A stretch of DNA of 64,000 bases from Natronomonas halophila. GTDB lineage: Archaea; Halobacteriota; Halobacteria; Halobacteriales; Haloarculaceae. The stretch spans positions 2,790,001-2,854,000 of the forward strand of contig NZ_CP058334.1 in assembly GCF_013391085.1 (NCBI RefSeq), read 5' to 3'. Position 1 is the first letter of the stretch. Every line of letters starts with the position of its first letter. The notes beneath the pieces were generated by a model. It ran no database searches and was not told the origin of the DNA. It saw only the letters and a program-made list of their open reading frames with translations. This document shows, piece after piece, positions 8,242 to 16,130 of this stretch. The translations under genes and the position numbers were made by a program.

Positions 8242-8550
8242 ATGCGACCCGATATTACGGTCTTCGGCCGGTTTACCTACCTCGTCACCGAACTCCTGTG
8301 GGGCAGCGTCGCGCTCGCCCTGCTGCGAAAGACCGAATCGACGACGAAGGCCCTCCGGGTCTGTCTCGTCCTGTACCCCTTCGCGTACGCGTGGGACAGA
8401 TACACCCTCGGTGTAGGTGTCTTCGAGATTCCGCTTCGGACCGGCATCGAAATCGCCGACGTTCCGCTCGAAGAGCACATCTTCATGTTCGTCGTCCCGT
8501 CGATGGTCGTCGGCACCTACGAACTGCTGGCGGACCTGTTCGACGAGTAG
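8242..8550 (+). CDS. Lycopene cyclase domain protein, half-size
   Basis: The 102-residue membrane protein has three hydrophobic segments (about 8-27, 37-55 and 76-95). The segment IADVPLEEHIFMFVVPSMVV matches the conserved PLEE motif of the CrtYc/CarR lycopene cyclase domain. Active heterodimeric or fused cyclases have two such domains (about 200 or more residues), and here there is only one, with no second domain gene next to it. It may pair with a partner elsewhere, work as a homodimer, or have a different carotenoid role. GGGCGT precedes the start; the promoter is shared with the divergent CBS gene. Confidence 0.75.
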   Translation: MRPDITVFGRFTYLVTELLWGSVALALLRKTESTTKALRVCLVLYPFAYAWDRYTLGVGVFEIPLRTGIEIADVPLEEHIFMFVVPSMVVGTYELLADLFDE

Positions 8551-8619
8551 CCGGTAACGGCCGCGAGATTCCGGGGGACCGGTGCAAACATGAGGCGCTG
8601 TGAATAACGTTCACTCAAG

Positions 8620-9549
8620 ATGGCACGGAACGAAGCGGAACCGGAAGCAAAGGCGGGGGTCGAGGACGCGGACCTCTCCGGCAAAACGGTCCTCGTCACG
8701 GGGTCGACAAGCGGCGTCGGACGGGAGGCAGCCCGTTCCTTCGGCCGCCTCGGCGCGGACGTTATCGTCCACGGCCGCCGCGAGGAAGCCGGCAACAAAG
8801 TCGTCGAGGAAATCGAAGCCTCGGGCAGCAGCGCCGAGTTCATCGCCGCGGACTTCGCCGACGTCGATGCGGTCGACGCGCTCGTCGAGAGCGTTCAGGA
8901 ATCGGTCGACGAACTCGATATCCTCTGTAACAACGCTGGCGGCCTCTTCCGGGACGCCGGGACGACCGACCTCGGCGTCGAGATGACCTTCCACGTCAAC
9001 CACCTCTCGCCGTATCAACTCACCACCGGCCTCCTCGAAACGCTCGCCGAGGACGCTCGCGTGGTGACGACGGCGTCTATCGGCCACCGCGGGGCGACGC
9101 TGAACCTCGACCGCGTCGTCGAACTGGCCGGTCTCTCACCGTGGGCCGCCTACTGCCGGTCGAAACTCGCGAACATCCAGTTCTCGAACGAACTCGCCCG
9201 TCGGCTGGAGGCGGCCGACAGCGACGTGACCTCGAACTCCTTCCATCCGGGTCTCATCCCCGGCAGCGAGTTCTCCCGGGGGTTCATCGCGCCGACGAAG
9301 GGCGTGACCGACTTCCTGAAGACACTTCCCGTCGGCGACACGCCGAAGGACGGCGCCGCGACGATGGTCTATCTCGGCGCCTCCGAGGAGACAGCGGACG
9401 TCTCGGGTAAGTACTTCGCACGCTGTCGGCAGCGCCGCGCCGCCCCCTCCGCGCGCGATGAAGAAGCGATGGCTGAACTGTGGGAACGGAGCGCTGATTT
9501 GCTCGATATCGAGGAACCGCTCGCCGACGCAGTTCAGTCGGGGAGATAG
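8620..9549 (+). CDS. Short-chain dehydrogenase/reductase
   Basis: The 309-residue protein has a short charged leader, then a classical SDR fold: cofactor loop VLVTGSTSGVGREAAR (TGxxxGxG, about residues 26-33), NADP-type basic HGRREE after strand 2, CNNAGG after strand 4, catalytic serine in VVTTASIGHRG, and catalytic YCRSK (about 178-182). The sequence is most like the retinol dehydrogenase/WW-oxidoreductase-like branch (HVNHLSPYQLTTGLLE), which acts on a wide range of alcohols and ketones. The substrate is unknown. It is the last host gene before the integrated element. Confidence 0.88.
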   Translation: MARNEAEPEAKAGVEDADLSGKTVLVTGSTSGVGREAARSFGRLGADVIVHGRREEAGNKVVEEIEASGSSAEFIAADFADVDAVDALVESVQESVDELDILCNNAGGLFRDAGTTDLGVEMTFHVNHLSPYQLTTGLLETLAEDARVVTTASIGHRGATLNLDRVVELAGLSPWAAYCRSKLANIQFSNELARRLEAADSDVTSNSFHPGLIPGSEFSRGFIAPTKGVTDFLKTLPVGDTPKDGAATMVYLGASEETADVSGKYFARCRQRRAAPSARDEEAMAELWERSADLLDIEEPLADAVQSGR

Positions 9550-9689
9550 TCGACCCCGAAACAAAGTGAATGACTGCTGTCTATCGAACGTAGCGAATTG
9601 AAAAGCAAGTGGGTTCGGGCAGACACGAATAATCCGTCCGCTGCCTGCCGATTCGATTCGTTCCGCTCGTGATGTTGACATACTTGTGA

Positions 9690-10775
9690 TCATGCTTCTT
9701 CTCCGTTGATGTGGCTGAGTTCGTCGATTTCGTGACCGAGGTTGAGTCGGCTCAGTTCCGGCGCCCGGCGCTTCCGAAGCGCCTTCATCGGGTCCGGCTT
9801 GTCGTAGTGGTCTTCGATGACGTCGACCGAGACGTTCGCGCGCTCGGAGACGGTCGTCATCGAGACGCCCTGGTTGAGTTGCCAAGTAATCGAGCCCGTC
9901 CGAATCTGATGGGGGCTGCGGGTAGACGGGCACTTGCTGATGGAGTCGCTACTCCAGTATTCGCAGGCCTGGTCGGGCCGATCGTGTGGGCAGGGGTCCC
10001 GGAGACACGGCGCCGTTCCGAAGTACGAATCGGTACGGATCGTGGTTCGCGACGCTCGCCCAACCGACGTCGTGAAGAGGGGTTTGCGCCCGTTCTCGTC
10101 ACGGACGCGGTTCCGGTTGAACTTGAGATACTCGTCGAGGAGGTCGGCGACCCGCTCCGAGAGCCAAACCGGGCGTTCGCCGTCCTCCTTGTTCTTCAGC
10201 GGGGTGCCGCTCTCGGGTCGGTGCCGGAAGTAGAGGTACCGAATCCGAGACCCATCGGCCCCTTCAACGTCGTTGTAGTCGCGCAAGTCGAGCGCTCGAA
10301 GGCCGCCCATCCGGCAGCCGATGTGCCAGAGGAGTTCGAGGACGATGTGCCGTCGCGAAGCCCGGTGCTCCTCATTGTTCCGGTAGAACGCGAGTTGCGG
10401 GAGGGCGTCCTCGTCATCGAGTTTGATGTCGCTCGATTTCTGTTGCTTCGGAACGTCCGGCGGGTTGACGGCCTCCACGACCTCCTCGGAAACGAGCCCG
10501 CGGGAGGCGCACCATTCGAGCCAGTTCTGGATGGTTCCGAACTGCTTGTTCAGCGACAGAAGCTTGATCTTCGACCGCCGTTCGGCTTCGAACTCTTCGA
10601 TAGTCCACGGTGTCACGTCCTCCAACTGCTCGATGTCGTTCTCCTCGCACCACTCCCAGAACTGCTTCAGTCTGTAGTAGAGGGTGGAGATCGAGGAATC
10701 ACTCGATGGGCCGCGCTTTCGGTCAAGCCAGCGCTCGGCGGCCTCCCGAACGGTGAGATCGGGCGTGCCGGTCAT
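9690..10775 (-). CDS. Tyrosine recombinase (site-specific integrase)
   Basis: The 361-residue protein has a SAM-like core-binding domain (about 1-115) and a catalytic domain. Visible catalytic residues are the first Arg in LLWHIGCRMGGLRALD (about 158), the H-x-x-R box SPHQIRTGSITW (about 291-294), and the nucleophile Tyr in VIEDHYDKPD (about 320). A Cys/His cluster (CLRDPCPHDRPDQAC) sits between, as in many haloarchaeal integrases, and may bind zinc. The gene appears intact. It would insert or excise the 9.6-16.2 kb element, probably at tRNA-Thr. The start ATG at 10775 is the first in frame. Confidence 0.92.
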   Translation of the reverse strand: MTGTPDLTVREAAERWLDRKRGPSSDSSISTLYYRLKQFWEWCEENDIEQLEDVTPWTIEEFEAERRSKIKLLSLNKQFGTIQNWLEWCASRGLVSEEVVEAVNPPDVPKQQKSSDIKLDDEDALPQLAFYRNNEEHRASRRHIVLELLWHIGCRMGGLRALDLRDYNDVEGADGSRIRYLYFRHRPESGTPLKNKEDGERPVWLSERVADLLDEYLKFNRNRVRDENGRKPLFTTSVGRASRTTIRTDSYFGTAPCLRDPCPHDRPDQACEYWSSDSISKCPSTRSPHQIRTGSITWQLNQGVSMTTVSERANVSVDVIEDHYDKPDPMKALRKRRAPELSRLNLGHEIDELSHINGEEA

Positions 10776-10915
10776 GGGTGCGCCCTTCCCGTGGAACGGT
10801 CAGTATCCGGACTTAGTGGGTGGAGATTCCGCTTGGTTTGATTAGAAATGAGTGAGGGAGATACCCAAAGGCGTTCCAGAACACCTTCATTCCACGAGTA
10901 TGTGGCGTAGATTAG

Positions 10916-11326
10916 ATGACCAAAGTTCGGATACCCCTGTTTCCTACGTCTGTTCGGTGGATTCTGGCGTTTGGACTGGCTGCCGTCATCTTCTATCTCT
11001 CTGTACTTACAGCACCGCCTGCTCAACCGGTTGCCCCGAAGCCAGATCCGCTTCCCCTCGATAAGTGGCGCCATTTCCTCGCGTATGGAGCGTTGGCGAA
11101 TGCACTCGCGTACGCCACCGCCGATTGGGATCGACCGTCGTGGCAGCTTATGGGCCTGATTATCGGAGCCACGATATTGTATGGAGTCGGCATCGAAGCC
11201 GCCCAAGCTCTGGTCCCCTATCGGTACTTTTCGGTTCTTGATGCCTACGCCAACGCTCTTGGAGCGCTGTTCGCCATCCCTTGGTTTCTCATTCGGAGCC
11301 GGATTGAGATGGTGGATCTCTTTTGA
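10916..11326 (+). CDS. VanZ-like membrane protein
   Basis: The 136-residue protein has four hydrophobic segments (about 10-30, 50-68, 80-97 and 105-125). The motif DKWRHFLAYGALANALAYA, followed by GVGIEAAQALVPYRYFSVLDAYANALGA, matches the VanZ-like family (conserved D-K-x-x-H-F-x-A-Y and a later D-x-x-A-N-x-x-G). The role of archaeal VanZ proteins is unknown. The gene is transcribed against its neighbours, and its codon use and surroundings are AT-richer than the rest of the element, so it could be cargo or an unrelated insertion. The long reverse ORF opposite it is a shadow. Confidence 0.8.
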   Translation: MTKVRIPLFPTSVRWILAFGLAAVIFYLSVLTAPPAQPVAPKPDPLPLDKWRHFLAYGALANALAYATADWDRPSWQLMGLIIGATILYGVGIEAAQALVPYRYFSVLDAYANALGALFAIPWFLIRSRIEMVDLF

Positions 11327-11406
11327 GACTACTGATCGTACGGTATCGTTGTTGTGTGAATCAGCTTGGTTCATTTTTATTGATAAGTGGATTTATCTCG
11401 CTTTGT

Positions 11407-12135
11407 TCAGTCAGATCGGTCAGTATCCGTGCTGTCCGTGAGGCTGTTTCCGCCGTCAGTCGCCGGAAACAACCCGCGCCGTTGATGCTCGCGGTTCAGA
11501 TTCCCGACCGAGATTTTGTACGCCTGCTCGACGGCGTTCTCCATACCTGCCGGCCCGACCTTCCGCCAGCGCGGGCGGGTAGGATACCACGCCTTCGCGC
11601 CGATGGTCGCGGCCTTGTGGTGGCTGTTGCAGTCCATCGAGACGACGTTCTCGACCCACAGGTCGGCAAGCACGCGGTGCTGTTGATGCGGCGTCCCGCC
11701 GAGAATGTGGATGTCGTGGTGCGTCTCGCGGTACTTGCGGCGTTTGATGTCGGTCCCGCCGTAGTCGGTCGGGGTCGAATAGCCGACGACACACCAATCG
11801 GGGACGTGCGCGAGGTCGCCGGGCGACTTCGGGACGACGATGACGTTCTCGGCGTGCGGCCGAAGCCGCCCCGCTCGGTTGTTCACCGCTGCCACGTTAT
11901 CCTCGTCGCGGAGGTAATCGCCCGCAATCACGTACTTCGGCGTGTGCTCGCGGGCTTTCTCGACCAACAGGTCCGGTTGTGGGTCTTCCCAGTGCATATC
12001 GAGGAAGTCGACCGAGATGCCGCGGACTTCGTACTCGCCGAGTTTGTCGAGTCGAGCGCCGCGGAGGTAGCCGTATTCGGCGGCGTACTCGGTGAGGTCC
12101 GGCCGCCCCGTCGTGATAATATCAACAGAGGGCAC
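11407..12135 (-). CDS. DpdA/TGT-superfamily-like protein, putative DNA 7-deazaguanine transglycosylase
   Basis: I chose GTG 12135 because GGAGGT lies 8 nt upstream; the 242-residue protein then starts MPSVDIITTGRPDL. The pattern fits the TIM barrel of tRNA-guanine transglycosylases and the DNA-acting DpdA enzymes: strands ending in VIAGDYL and VVPKSP, WCVVGYSTPTDYGG, then HILGGTPHQQHRVLADLWV and VVSMDCNSHHKAA, where the Asp would be the nucleophile. It is much shorter than tRNA enzymes and has no PUA domain, as expected for a DNA enzyme. It overlaps the QueF homologue by 14 nt. Together they suggest insertion of a preQ0-derived base into element DNA. The family call is from motifs and context. 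Confidence 0.65.
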   Translation of the reverse strand: MPSVDIITTGRPDLTEYAAEYGYLRGARLDKLGEYEVRGISVDFLDMHWEDPQPDLLVEKAREHTPKYVIAGDYLRDEDNVAAVNNRAGRLRPHAENVIVVPKSPGDLAHVPDWCVVGYSTPTDYGGTDIKRRKYRETHHDIHILGGTPHQQHRVLADLWVENVVSMDCNSHHKAATIGAKAWYPTRPRWRKVGPAGMENAVEQAYKISVGNLNREHQRRGLFPATDGGNSLTDSTDTDRSD

Positions 12136-12469
12136 GGTCGCCCACCTCCACAGTCTCCTCGATGCCACCGCGACGTGCCTGTTCCAGTCGGATGTACAGG
12201 CGCTCCGGCACGATGGCGTCTTCGATGGCGCGGTACAGGGCGTCGGCCAGGCGTTCGGCGGTGATCTCCTCGTCGCGGTAGGATTCGAGCCGCTGTTTCA
12301 GCGACCGCGATTCGAGGCAGTAGTCCGCCGGCTCGTATTTGATAACGAGCGTGTAGTGGTCCGGGCCGCCGAAGTCGAAGGGGCACAGCGCCGTGAGTTC
12401 GTCTGTCTCGAAGGTCGTCACCTGCTCCGACGGCGGCGCCTCGAATCGCTCCATATCTTTCTCAGGCAT
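12122..12469 (-). CDS. QueF-family protein (7-cyano-7-deazaguanine reductase or amidino-transferase)
   Basis: The 115-residue protein is a short, unimodal QueF. The catalytic Cys is in LTALCPFD (Cys29), the Asp in GGPDHY (Asp37), and the substrate/NADPH segment is CLESRSLKQRLESY (Glu53, like ESKSLKxY of QueF), followed by the late RGGIEETVEVGD region. QueF reduces preQ0 to preQ1; archaeal QueF-like proteins instead make archaeosine on tRNA. The NADPH-type motif is kept, so reductase activity is plausible. Related genes occur in haloviruses with 7-deazaguanine in their DNA. It sits in the overlapping cluster next to a DpdA-like gene. GGAGGG precedes the ATG. Confidence 0.82.
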   Translation of the reverse strand: MPEKDMERFEAPPSEQVTTFETDELTALCPFDFGGPDHYTLVIKYEPADYCLESRSLKQRLESYRDEEITAERLADALYRAIEDAIVPERLYIRLEQARRGGIEETVEVGDRALC

Positions 12470-12722
12470 GGTGTCCCTCCTGTGGTTCGGCGTAGGCCGT
12501 GCAGTCGGGACACGGGGCGTCCGTCTTCACGACCCAAATCCATCCGTCATCGTTACACCGCTCGCACGGGTCAGGGCCGACGTTCCAGTCGTTTCCACAG
12601 TCGGGGCAAGCAGCCCGTCGCCCCTCGTCGACTAGCTGGGCAGGCGACCCACACCCCATACAGACGTGAGACCGCGACCGCTTCATGCCGTCCACAGATT
12701 GACCGGTCTGGTCTCCGCTCAT
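12462..12722 (-). CDS. Small protein with multiple zinc-ribbon motifs
   Basis: The 86-residue protein has paired cysteines: CMGCGSP (about 21-24), CPDCGND (39-42), CERCNDDGW (53-56) and CPDCTAY (70-73), so it can bind two or more zinc ions. It overlaps the QueF homologue downstream (8 nt) and the next zinc protein upstream (4 nt, ATGA), with GGAGGT six nt before the ATG. Such proteins in haloviral operons are usually DNA- or RNA-binding or adaptors, but no function is established. Confidence 0.75.
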   Translation of the reverse strand: MSGDQTGQSVDGMKRSRSHVCMGCGSPAQLVDEGRRAACPDCGNDWNVGPDPCERCNDDGWIWVVKTDAPCPDCTAYAEPQEGHHA

Positions 12723-12964
12723 TGCGATACCTCCGTTTTTGAACCGATTACAGCAACGAAGGTTGCCGGGCAGTCCTCGCCGTCACACTCATGAACCGCT
12801 CCGTATCCCTCTACTGGCGTGAGTTCGCCAGGACAGTACGGGCAGTCTTCCCGCTTTACCTGGTCCGCGCGTGAACTAGTTTCGTGCATAGTTTCGTTAA
12901 TCGGTGTTTGTGGGTCGTCTGCGTGCTGTTCTCGCTGGTCGCTGTCGCTGGTCTCTCGGGTCAT
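12719..12964 (-). CDS. Small zinc-binding protein
   Basis: The 81-residue protein has a disordered charged N-terminal half and a C-terminal zinc ribbon: CPYCPGELTPVEG (about 42-45) and HECDGEDCPATF (about 59-64). It starts inside the last codons of the MCM gene (ATGA overlap), so translation is coupled. Its position after the helicase hints at a replication or DNA-modification accessory role, which is inference only. Confidence 0.7.
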   Translation of the reverse strand: MTRETSDSDQREQHADDPQTPINETMHETSSRADQVKREDCPYCPGELTPVEGYGAVHECDGEDCPATFVAVIGSKTEVSQ

Positions 12965-15072
12965 TCTGAGGTCCTGTAGTGCTCGGATTTCGGCTCGTAA
13001 ATCGCGCCTTTCTCTTTCAGATTCGTGATGCTCTTCTCGACGTCAGAGCGGTCGTAGCCCTCGTCTTCGCCCAGCTCGACGACCGCCTCATGGGGCGCGC
13101 CCATCCGCTCTTCTTCCTCCAGGTCGCCGATGATGTCTTTAATCAGGTCGATGCGGTCGCGCTGGGACTTCGAGCGTCCGGTTTCCTTGATATCGGCATC
13201 GAACTCCCCCGTCTCGGGGTCGATGCCGACGTCTTCCAGACACCGCCGATGGATGGCGATGGCCCGCGTAGCGTCTTCCTCGCTAATCTGCTCGGAGAGC
13301 CGAACGCGAGCGCTGGCTTCCGCCAGTCGAATCAGCGCCTCGGTCATGCGGGCGGTCGTCGGGATCGGGCCGTCATCGTCGTTGGCCGTCCGGAGGTCGA
13401 CGTACTCGTCGGTGATGCGCTGAATCGCCTCCTTCGTCAGGACGGGGTTCAGTTGCCGTGCGTGCGCGATGTAGGCCTGCATCACCTCCGGCTCGATAGC
13501 CGGCGTCGCCGACTCCGCGTCGTCGACGCTGTATTCGTCGTTGGCAATCTTCTGGCCGACCTGGGCCACCTTCGTCATGTGGGAGGCGATTTCGCGGTCC
13601 TGCTCGGCATCCGGCGAATCCGACACCGTGAACACGAGGTCGAACCGCGAGAAAATCGCCGGATCAAGCTCGATTTGCTCGGCGACGGGGTCGTACTGGT
13701 CGAACCGGCCATCGCGGGGGTTCGCGGCCGCCAGCACCGTCGTCTTCGCCGGCAGCGTCGCGTTGATGCCGGCCTTCGAGATGCTAATCTCCTGCTCGCT
13801 CATCGCCTGCATCACGCCCGACTGGTCCTCGTCGTCCATCTTGTCGAACTCGTCAATCGCCGCGAGGCCTTTGTGAGCCTCCACGAGCGCGCCCGCGTCG
13901 ATGGTCCAGCCACCGTCGCCGAAGTCGTCCTGCACCGCGGCGCCGGTGAGGCCAGCGGCGGTCGACTGCTTCCCGCTGGTGTAGACCGCCCGCGGCGACA
14001 GGCGCTTCGCATACCGGAGAAGTGCTGACTTCCCACAGCCAGGGTCGCCGACGATGAGAATGTGCATCGTCCCGCGCTTGTGTGCGCCGTCCGGGAGCTG
14101 TTTCTCGACGCCGCCGAACATCTGGTAGGCGATGGCCTCCTTGATGGCGTCGTAACCACGGATGGACGGCGCTATCGAGTCGACGATGGTCTCGATAGGG
14201 TTCGGCTTCGAAGCGATCTCCTTGATGCGGTCGAGGTGTTCCTCAATCTCGATATCATCGAAGTCAGCCTCCAGCATGTCGATGGACTCGCCCTTGACCT
14301 CCAGGTCCAGCAGCCGGGTCGGCTGCTGGCCGTTGTACTGGAGTTCGGACTCCACGCGACCGTTGATGACCGCGCGGTCGCCCGGCGTCACCTCGTCGAC
14401 GAGGTCGCCATGCAGGACGGCGTCAATCGTCTCGTCGGTCGCCGTCGCAGCCTTCTCCGGCGGCAGTTGCAGCCGAACGCGCTGGTGGGAGTGTTTCTCA
14501 GTCTGGTCGGCGTTCTTTTTGAACTTGAACGGTCCTTGGCGCTCGCAGTTCTGACACTCTCGCGGCTCGTCGAGCGAGTCATCCGAGGACTGCGGGACGA
14601 TGGTGTAGTTCCCACAGCGGACGCATTCGAACGCCGCCGTCTCGATAATCTGTTTCTTCTGCGTACGCTTGGCAACTTGGCCGCGAATGCCGGCGAGGCT
14701 ACCGTCAATCGCATCGAGTTGGTAGTCGCCGACATCATAGACGGCGTGGTCGGGGAGGTCGGTGACCCGGACGTCCAGGGCGTTTCGCTGGAGTTCGATG
14801 GTGTCGCCGGTCTCGTGGTCGGTCCACGACCAGTCGATGCTCGCGAGACCCGTCACGAGGTCGTAACACACGCGGTCGGGCGCAACGAGGTAGTCTTCGG
14901 CGAGGTCGCTGTCCCATCGGAACAGTTTCGAGTAGCTGACCTCGAAGACGTTCCGGGTGTCGGGGTCGTAGGCTTCGAGGAACTTCCCGAGCTCGGACTC
15001 GTAGTACGTCCGATAGAACGACGAGAGTCGTTCCGGGTCATCGACGACCCCGCGGTTGGACTCAACAGACAC
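12961..15072 (-). CDS. mcm: MCM replicative DNA helicase (element-encoded)
   Basis: The 703-residue protein has the full MCM layout: an N-terminal OB region with a zinc site (CVRCGN at about 157, and CQNCERQG at about 181), then the AAA+ core with Walker A GDPGCGKSALLRY (about 343), Walker B LAAIDEFDKMD (about 405), sensor 1 AAANPRDGRFD and arginine finger IFSRFDLVF. The C-terminal winged-helix part (about 640-703: VVELGEDEGYDRSDVEKSI) is present. It would unwind DNA in front of a replication fork. I chose GTG 15072 because GGAGGTG lies 7 nt upstream. The gene lies on an integrated element and is therefore probably its own helicase, not the host one. Confidence 0.93.
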   Translation of the reverse strand: MSVESNRGVVDDPERLSSFYRTYYESELGKFLEAYDPDTRNVFEVSYSKLFRWDSDLAEDYLVAPDRVCYDLVTGLASIDWSWTDHETGDTIELQRNALDVRVTDLPDHAVYDVGDYQLDAIDGSLAGIRGQVAKRTQKKQIIETAAFECVRCGNYTIVPQSSDDSLDEPRECQNCERQGPFKFKKNADQTEKHSHQRVRLQLPPEKAATATDETIDAVLHGDLVDEVTPGDRAVINGRVESELQYNGQQPTRLLDLEVKGESIDMLEADFDDIEIEEHLDRIKEIASKPNPIETIVDSIAPSIRGYDAIKEAIAYQMFGGVEKQLPDGAHKRGTMHILIVGDPGCGKSALLRYAKRLSPRAVYTSGKQSTAAGLTGAAVQDDFGDGGWTIDAGALVEAHKGLAAIDEFDKMDDEDQSGVMQAMSEQEISISKAGINATLPAKTTVLAAANPRDGRFDQYDPVAEQIELDPAIFSRFDLVFTVSDSPDAEQDREIASHMTKVAQVGQKIANDEYSVDDAESATPAIEPEVMQAYIAHARQLNPVLTKEAIQRITDEYVDLRTANDDDGPIPTTARMTEALIRLAEASARVRLSEQISEEDATRAIAIHRRCLEDVGIDPETGEFDADIKETGRSKSQRDRIDLIKDIIGDLEEEERMGAPHEAVVELGEDEGYDRSDVEKSITNLKEKGAIYEPKSEHYRTSE

Positions 15073-15238
15073 GTGCAGCCACCTCCGTTCCCGCTGTGTC
15101 GGGTAGCGGTCCTACTACCGCGAATGGGGTGGTCGAACCCCCCGTATTCCCCGACAAGAGGAACACCGAGGACACACTCTCTGCCGTACTGTACTCTAAT
15201 CGTCCGCTGTTTACATCCGCTCGTGGCATGATTTGGAC

Positions 15239-15901
15239 CTATTTCACTCGTTCTGCGGGGTTACCCTGCACTAACCCGGTAGTAGCATCGCTACTGGGGC
15301 GTTCAACGGCGCTATCCTGGTAGGACGGCAGTTCGGCTGGGTCGATCTCCGTGACGTCGACCTTCACGGCCATTACCTCGTGGCCGTTCGGGTTCGTCTT
15401 CGTCGTCATCGCGAAGCCGGCGCCGGGCTGGAACGACGCTGGCGCGTGTTCCTCCTCACCCGACGCCCACTTCATCGCCTTGTAGCAATCCGGCTTCGAG
15501 ACCTCGCCGTGGCCGGTACGCGCGAAGAACTGCTGGACGTCTTCCCACCACATCTGGCTCTTCTGGTCGTGGGAATCGCCGCGTTCTTCGGCATCCCGAA
15601 TTAGCGCCAGCCGCAGGTCGTTGGCGCGTTTCTCGGGGTTGCTATCCTTCGCATCGTCGACACCGACAACACTATCGAGTTTCCGTTCTAATTCCGTGAC
15701 GCGGGACTGGAGCGCGTCGACGGCAGCCTGGAGCTCGACCCGCTCTTGACGGGCGTCATCGCGTTCGGCTGCCGCCGACTGCTTTTGCGGCTGATAGACG
15801 TTCTCCTTCCAGGCATCGTGGTCGTTCTGCACGAACTCGATGTACTCTTCGAGTTCGTCCAGCCGCTCGCGAAGTTCCTCGCAGTCTTCGCAGGCCGTCA
15901 T
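15239..15901 (-). CDS. Coiled-coil protein of the element, unknown function
   Basis: The 220-residue protein begins with CEDCEELRERLDELEEY, a possible zinc pair followed by a long coiled coil to about residue 80 (ELQAAVDALQSRVTELERKL). Residues about 95-150 resemble a winged helix (MWWEDVQQFFARTGHGEVSKPDCYKAM), and the last third is a beta-rich tail. A complete Shine-Dalgarno (GGAGGTGATC) precedes the ATG. Its start overlaps the stop of the 44-codon ORF upstream. The combination suggests a DNA-binding or replication-accessory protein of the element, for example a regulator or segregation factor. I do not recognise a family. Confidence 0.7.
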   Translation of the reverse strand: MTACEDCEELRERLDELEEYIEFVQNDHDAWKENVYQPQKQSAAAERDDARQERVELQAAVDALQSRVTELERKLDSVVGVDDAKDSNPEKRANDLRLALIRDAEERGDSHDQKSQMWWEDVQQFFARTGHGEVSKPDCYKAMKWASGEEEHAPASFQPGAGFAMTTKTNPNGHEVMAVKVDVTEIDPAELPSYQDSAVERPSSDATTGLVQGNPAERVK

Positions 15902-16032
15902 TCAGCGATCACCTCCTGATCGCGGGCGTGGTGGTCGCAGACGGCCCGCTGACCGTGTTCATCGTGGATAACGACCGTCGTGGCATCACGCTTGCAGCCG
16001 AGACAGCCGCAGACGGCGGTGAACCGGCTCAC
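15898..16032 (-). CDS. 44-codon Cys/His-rich small protein of the element
   Basis: A reading frame from GTG 16032 encodes 44 residues with CGCLGCKRDA near the start and CDHHARDQEV near the end, so a C-x-C-x-x-C plus C-x-H-H zinc site is possible. GGAGGTG lies about 9 nt upstream. The stop overlaps the ATG of the coiled-coil gene (ATGA), so it is probably translated and coupled. Function unknown. Confidence 0.6.
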   Translation of the reverse strand: MSRFTAVCGCLGCKRDATTVVIHDEHGQRAVCDHHARDQEVIAE

Positions 16033-16130
16033 GCCGCGACACCTCCGTTTGGCTCCGTACAATCGGGTCGGAGCCGGCCCTTGGCTACGAACGCCTCAGC
16101 GTCGGCACACGCATTGGCTTCGAACCTCAC
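16029..16130 (-). CDS. Possible 33-codon ORF at the start of the element operon
   Basis: From GTG 16130 a 33-codon frame (starts MRFEANACAD, ends GGVAA) runs to a stop that overlaps the GTG of the next small gene (GTGA). The overlap fits the coupled style of this operon, but the peptide has no motif and no clear Shine-Dalgarno of its own. It is the gene nearest to tRNA-Thr. Confidence 0.35.
   Translation of the reverse strand: MRFEANACADAEAFVAKGRLRPDCTEPNGGVAA

Noticed and set aside
9600-9640. GTGGGTTC at 9610 as the left att site for tRNA-Thr integration
   Set aside because: It matches only 8 bases of the T-arm and lies in the wrong orientation relative to the intact tRNA, so it does not fit integration; the true left att was not found.
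10772-11374. A 200-codon frame on the reverse strand, overlapping the integrase start by ATGA
   Set aside because: It is antisense to a clear VanZ-like membrane gene, and its sequence (rich in R, S, N, P) has no domain; the neat overlap is probably chance.
12122-12168. ATG 12168 as the start of the DpdA-like gene
   Set aside because: It would extend deep into the QueF coding region and add a Trp/Arg-rich, unlikely N-terminus; the GTG at 12135 has a well-placed GGAGGT.
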